A stretch of DNA of 64,000 bases from Enchytraeus crypticus (taxonomy: Eukaryota > Annelida > Clitellata > Enchytraeida > Enchytraeidae). The notes under the pieces were generated by a model. It saw only the letters and a list, made by a program, of their open reading frames with translations, made no database searches and was not told where the DNA came from. The DNA is taken from contig CAJHZI010000459.1 of NCBI GenBank assembly GCA_905160935.1, positions 740,001 to 804,000 on the forward strand, given 5' to 3'. The translations under genes were made by a program, and so were the position numbers. This document shows, one piece after another, positions 60,974 to 64,000 of this stretch (the stretch's first letter is position 1; every line of letters begins with the position of its first letter).

Positions 60974-61005
60974 ACGACTGTTGTTCCTATAGGAACAACA
61001 GTCGT
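60974..61005. repeat. Perfect 32-bp palindrome
   Basis: ACGACTGTTGTTCC, TATA, GGAACAACAGTCGT: both arms of 14 bases match exactly around a self-complementary TATA centre. Intergenic. Confidence 0.95.
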
Positions 61006-61887
61006 CAACAATTGACGATAAAATAGTGACCACACACTACATGTAAGATAATTTTAAGCAAGCAGCCAACCAAGCAACCAACCAACCAGGCAACCAGCCA
61101 AGTAAAGGCAGTAATGGCATGATAGTTGTCAACAATAAAATATATGTGTCTTTACGAAATACTAAGTAGATAGCTTCTGTATCTCTAATTGAATTCAGTA
61201 ATATCATTTATTGAGTTTAGGACTTTCTAGGACTGCGGTTATATACTAGCGGCTTCAAAAACCGTTAACTTCATGTGCCGTAAGATGCGACTAAGCATAA
61301 GCTGTGGACGGCAACTCGAAGCCTCCTCAGAAGGCATATTTTAAAAAAACATGTATAAGCTTCATAAGGCATTTATAAGGCTTAGCCATTTTGCTGAAGG
61401 AAATGACGTTTTGATCTATGAATCTTTAACGTTTTGATCTATCCCTTTATAAAACAAGACAGCAGACTCTTGAATATGAATATATACCTTGGACCTGCCT
61501 CTCGGCAGAACACTATACAGAGACTATAGCAGTTCAATGTATTTTTCAACATCTAAGGATGATTTCAGATAAATTATTCATGGGCTTGTTTAAGTTATGA
61601 TATAATTAGTATTAATGTAAGAAAAAACCCTCCCAAAATGTCAATTTAGATATTAGAAAGTCATAATTTAAGTAACATCCATCAGAATTACGTATGCAAG
61701 AGGATACGAAAGTAGCTGTCACCAGAGCTGTAAACACAGTTCTAAATTCCCCCATATTGTTCATTTTGCGATTGGTTCAAAGGATTTTTGTCCTGTGCGT
61801 TCATATAAATAATTATACACCTTACGTGAAGAATGTCTCTATTTGGCTTCAGGAATCGCTGCATCTTATTCTCTGATAATAAAAAAT

Positions 61888-62172
61888 ACAATTAGAGTGC
61901 TGCAGTCATCAATTATAACAGCGAGCACTATTGAGACAAATCAAGCCGGCGAGCAAAAAGAAGGTCCAAAAACGGTGAAAATTCCAAAATCCAGAAAATC
62001 AGTCCAAAGTTTGATTTTTTTATTGCTATTCTGTTTAACTAGTTACGTGTTACTTTGGACTGATTATCTGGATTTGGAATTTGCACCGTTTTTGGACCTT
62101 CTTTTTCTCGCCGGCTTGATTTTGTCTCAATAGTGCTCGATGTTGTCATTGATGACTGCAGCATTCTAATTG
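61888..62172. repeat. Inverted pair of AGAGTGCTAC repeat units
   Basis: Plus copy 61,891-62,010 and minus copy about 62,042-62,170 separated by about 32 bases, so the pair forms a near-perfect long hairpin. The outer end runs into (ATT)n. This suggests the unit may be the end of a larger palindromic element whose other copies are single-ended. Confidence 0.8.

Positions 62173-62222
<50 letters not shown>
62172..62222. repeat. (ATT)n microsatellite
   Basis: Pure ATT run at the outer end of the inverted AGAGTGCTAC pair. Confidence 0.97.
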
Positions 62223-62224
62223 GT

Positions 62225-62345
62225 ATCAAGGATCCGGTAACATAATGAAACTTTAAATTACAGATCTAGAGGTCATGGGACAAATTTCCGGTTGAATGTA
62301 TCAGAGCGTAAATCACGGGCATTCTGAGAACACAGGTAAATATGA
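62225..62345 (+). mobile_element. Diverged SINE copy related to the 41.6-kb element
   Basis: GATCCGGTAACATAATGAA, then ACAGATCTAGAGGTCATGG and CAGAGCGTAAATCACGGGCA parallel the order of segments at 41,640-41,740, but the B box is lost. Confidence 0.4.
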
Positions 62346-62512
62346 TTACTTCAGAATAAGTTGCCTATGGTTTAAACGAATAGTATTAATGAACTTTCAT
62401 TCTCTGATGCAGTCTTCTGACTTCCCTGCATAATCAGCTATTCACGTTCAAAAACGTATCTAGAATCTTTACTTTTTACTTTCTCTATCTTTCCAGGATT
62501 AAGATTAGAATT

Positions 62513-63204
62513 TCAAATGTTGTTCAAAGATGGCTTGAGGATTAATAATCTACCAGAGTATTCGCCAATGAACAAGGTTCTAGTAGCCGAGTCGAAGTAA
62601 ACACGAGTAGGTTTGAGAACATAACACGACATATTAATTTGACCCAGATATTCCAAGTTTTCATCTAACAGCACAACTCTGTGATTGCGACGATCAGCAA
62701 CAAATATACGTTTACTTAATCATCAATTACTGGAGAAAAGGGTTCGTTCAGTTGATGTTTCTCGTCGTTACCCGAATTTCTGCTAAACGATTTAATGATT
62801 TGACATTTCTTATTTCGACAGTCGATCACACAGACTCTGTGCAGAGAAGAGGTTGTCATCCCATGTGACACAGCTAGCCTGTTACCGAATATATCAACGG
62901 TCTGCCACGCACAATCCATAGTGTCATCTAGTTCTATCTGACGTAATAAGTTACCATGTGTCGTATATTCCTTTACTTTACCATATACAACCTTATGACT
63001 TCCCATTTTTTCTATTACTAGGAGTGTACGGCGTGATGTCAACGTAAGCCCGAATGGATTATATTTGTCGGATATCATCCAACGGGTAACGAGACGATCA
63101 CTCATATCCACTCGATGAATGCATCCTGTTGCCCACGCGTCACTGATATAGAGAAAATTGTTAGCTTGATTAATTTGATATAGAGAAAATTGATAGTAGA
63201 ACAT
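62513..63204 (-). pseudogene. NHL-repeat beta-propeller fragment (TRIM-like C-terminus), frameshifted
   Basis: Two adjacent minus-strand frames form one propeller segment. Upstream part (62,716-63,204): FLYISDAWATGCIHRVD, NPFGLTLTSRRTLLVIE, DIFGNRLAVSH. Downstream part in another frame (62,513-62,716): RIFVADRRNHRVVLLDE, then PTRVYFDSATRTLFIGEYSG, stop TGA 62513-62515. These are NHL-type repeats (xIYVADxxNHRV) as in the C-termini of TRIM2/3/71-like proteins. The two frames join across a single missing base near 62,717. The 5' portion is outside the window or upstream of an acceptor (TATATCAG) near 63,153. It may be a real gene with a sequence error or a decaying copy; no RING or B-box is visible nearby. 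Confidence 0.6.
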
Positions 63205-63774
63205 TGATTTTTCTTCAATTCTGAGATAAATTTTTATTTCAGTTGATTTCGCATTATATGTGAAATTAATAGAGTTATAGACGGTGGTCAGTTAGATAAA
63301 ATGTGTATCATCTTCCCTGACGGCCGTTGTTCTGATGTTTAGAGACTGTTTGACACACTGTGTCTCTGGGAATTTTTAATTTTATTGCATTAAATGTTTA
63401 TTTCTATTTGTATTTGTCAGTGATTTGGTGTTGATGATGAAATAAATACATATATCTCACATTGTATATTTACGGTGTGAACAGAAGTGCGTTATGTTTG
63501 CCAGAGAAAGTTGAAAGAGAAGAACAAAAGCGAAAACTAGGAGGAAGTGAGTTCCACATCGGGGCAGCTGCGATGGAGAATGAACATCTTTAGAATGATG
63601 TGAAACGTTTTGGAACATAGAAGATTGGCATCCATAGAATGAAGCAAACATGAGAGATGAAAGGGAAGAAGGCTTTACGATAAATATAGGAAAGCTAGTC
63701 AATTCGCCGCGTTTTGAAAGGTAACACTCTTGTAAACTTTTTGAAATTATGGACTAGATGTTTAATTGGTTTTA

Positions 63775-63895
63775 ACCAGTGGCGATGTTGGTAAGATGTT
63801 CAACCGCGGATGAGTATGTGAGGGATTCCAATCCTGGGCTCGCTCGTCACTTACATCTCTTTCGAGAGATGAAACTGACGTTAACATTAACTATA
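63775..63895 (+). mobile_element. SINE-like repeat copy
   Basis: Plus strand copy: AGTGGCGATGTTGGTAAGAT, GATTCCAATCCTGGGCTCGC, TTTCGAGAGATGAAACTGAC. Ends close to the window edge. Confidence 0.55.
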
Positions 63896-64000
63896 CCATC
63901 TATATATAACTATTTAAACACTGAGCGTATTTGAGTCAGTTTAAAAAAATTAAATATGAAGATTTAGGATATAAAGTAAGAAGAAGAAGAAGAAAATATG

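Overview
This is a repeat-rich, AT-rich animal nuclear segment. Introns with GT-AG borders, several clades of non-LTR retrotransposon, Tc1/mariner- and pogo-like DNA transposons, tRNA-derived SINEs and very long (TA)n tracts fit a marine invertebrate. The mix of immunoglobulin (Ig) receptors, an SNTX-like/P-loop GTPase protein and a jacalin-like lectin makes a lophotrochozoan (mollusc or relative) my best guess, but nothing here fixes the phylum.

The main content is two paralogous receptor genes, both on the minus strand and arranged head to tail. Receptor B (about 53.7 to 33.4 kb) can be assembled exon by exon with matching splice phases: signal peptide, V-like Ig, second Ig, one transmembrane helix, two tail exons that are tandem duplicates of each other, a short linker exon, and two exons forming a jacalin-like lectin fold on the cytoplasmic side (657 residues as modelled). 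Receptor A (about 22.5 to 14.9 kb) has the same signal peptide, Ig, Ig, transmembrane and tail layout, but its tail continues into a RING-like zinc finger. Further along the same strand lie an SNTX-type exon (10,941-11,297) and a 1,044-codon terminal exon (7,314-10,448) with a P-loop GTPase between cysteine-rich zinc-binding segments. The SNTX and GTPase exons join in phase. A 38-base candidate exon (13,377-13,414) is exactly what is needed to join the RING exon to the SNTX exon in phase, which would give one protein of about 1,612 residues. Without it, A may end just after the RING and the SNTX-GTPase gene would be separate.

Layout: 0-7 kb, LINE/SINE debris and (TA)n; 7.3-22.5 kb, receptor A; 22.5-33.3 kb, intergenic with minisatellites and a nearly full-length but broken APE-type LINE (27.5-31.4 kb, minus); 33.4-53.7 kb, receptor B, whose introns hold inverted 16-bp minisatellite arrays, LINE reverse-transcriptase fragments, nested transposons, an RLE-type LINE, a pogo-like relic and an L2/CR1-like LINE; 53.7-62.5 kb, repeats, an RTE-like LINE and long (TA)n; 62.5-63.2 kb, a partial NHL-repeat gene or pseudogene with one frameshift.

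Taken together, the window looks like a small cluster of variable Ig receptors whose ectodomains are conserved while the intracellular effector modules differ (RING, SNTX and GTPase versus jacalin-like). An innate-immune or self-recognition role is inference, not shown.
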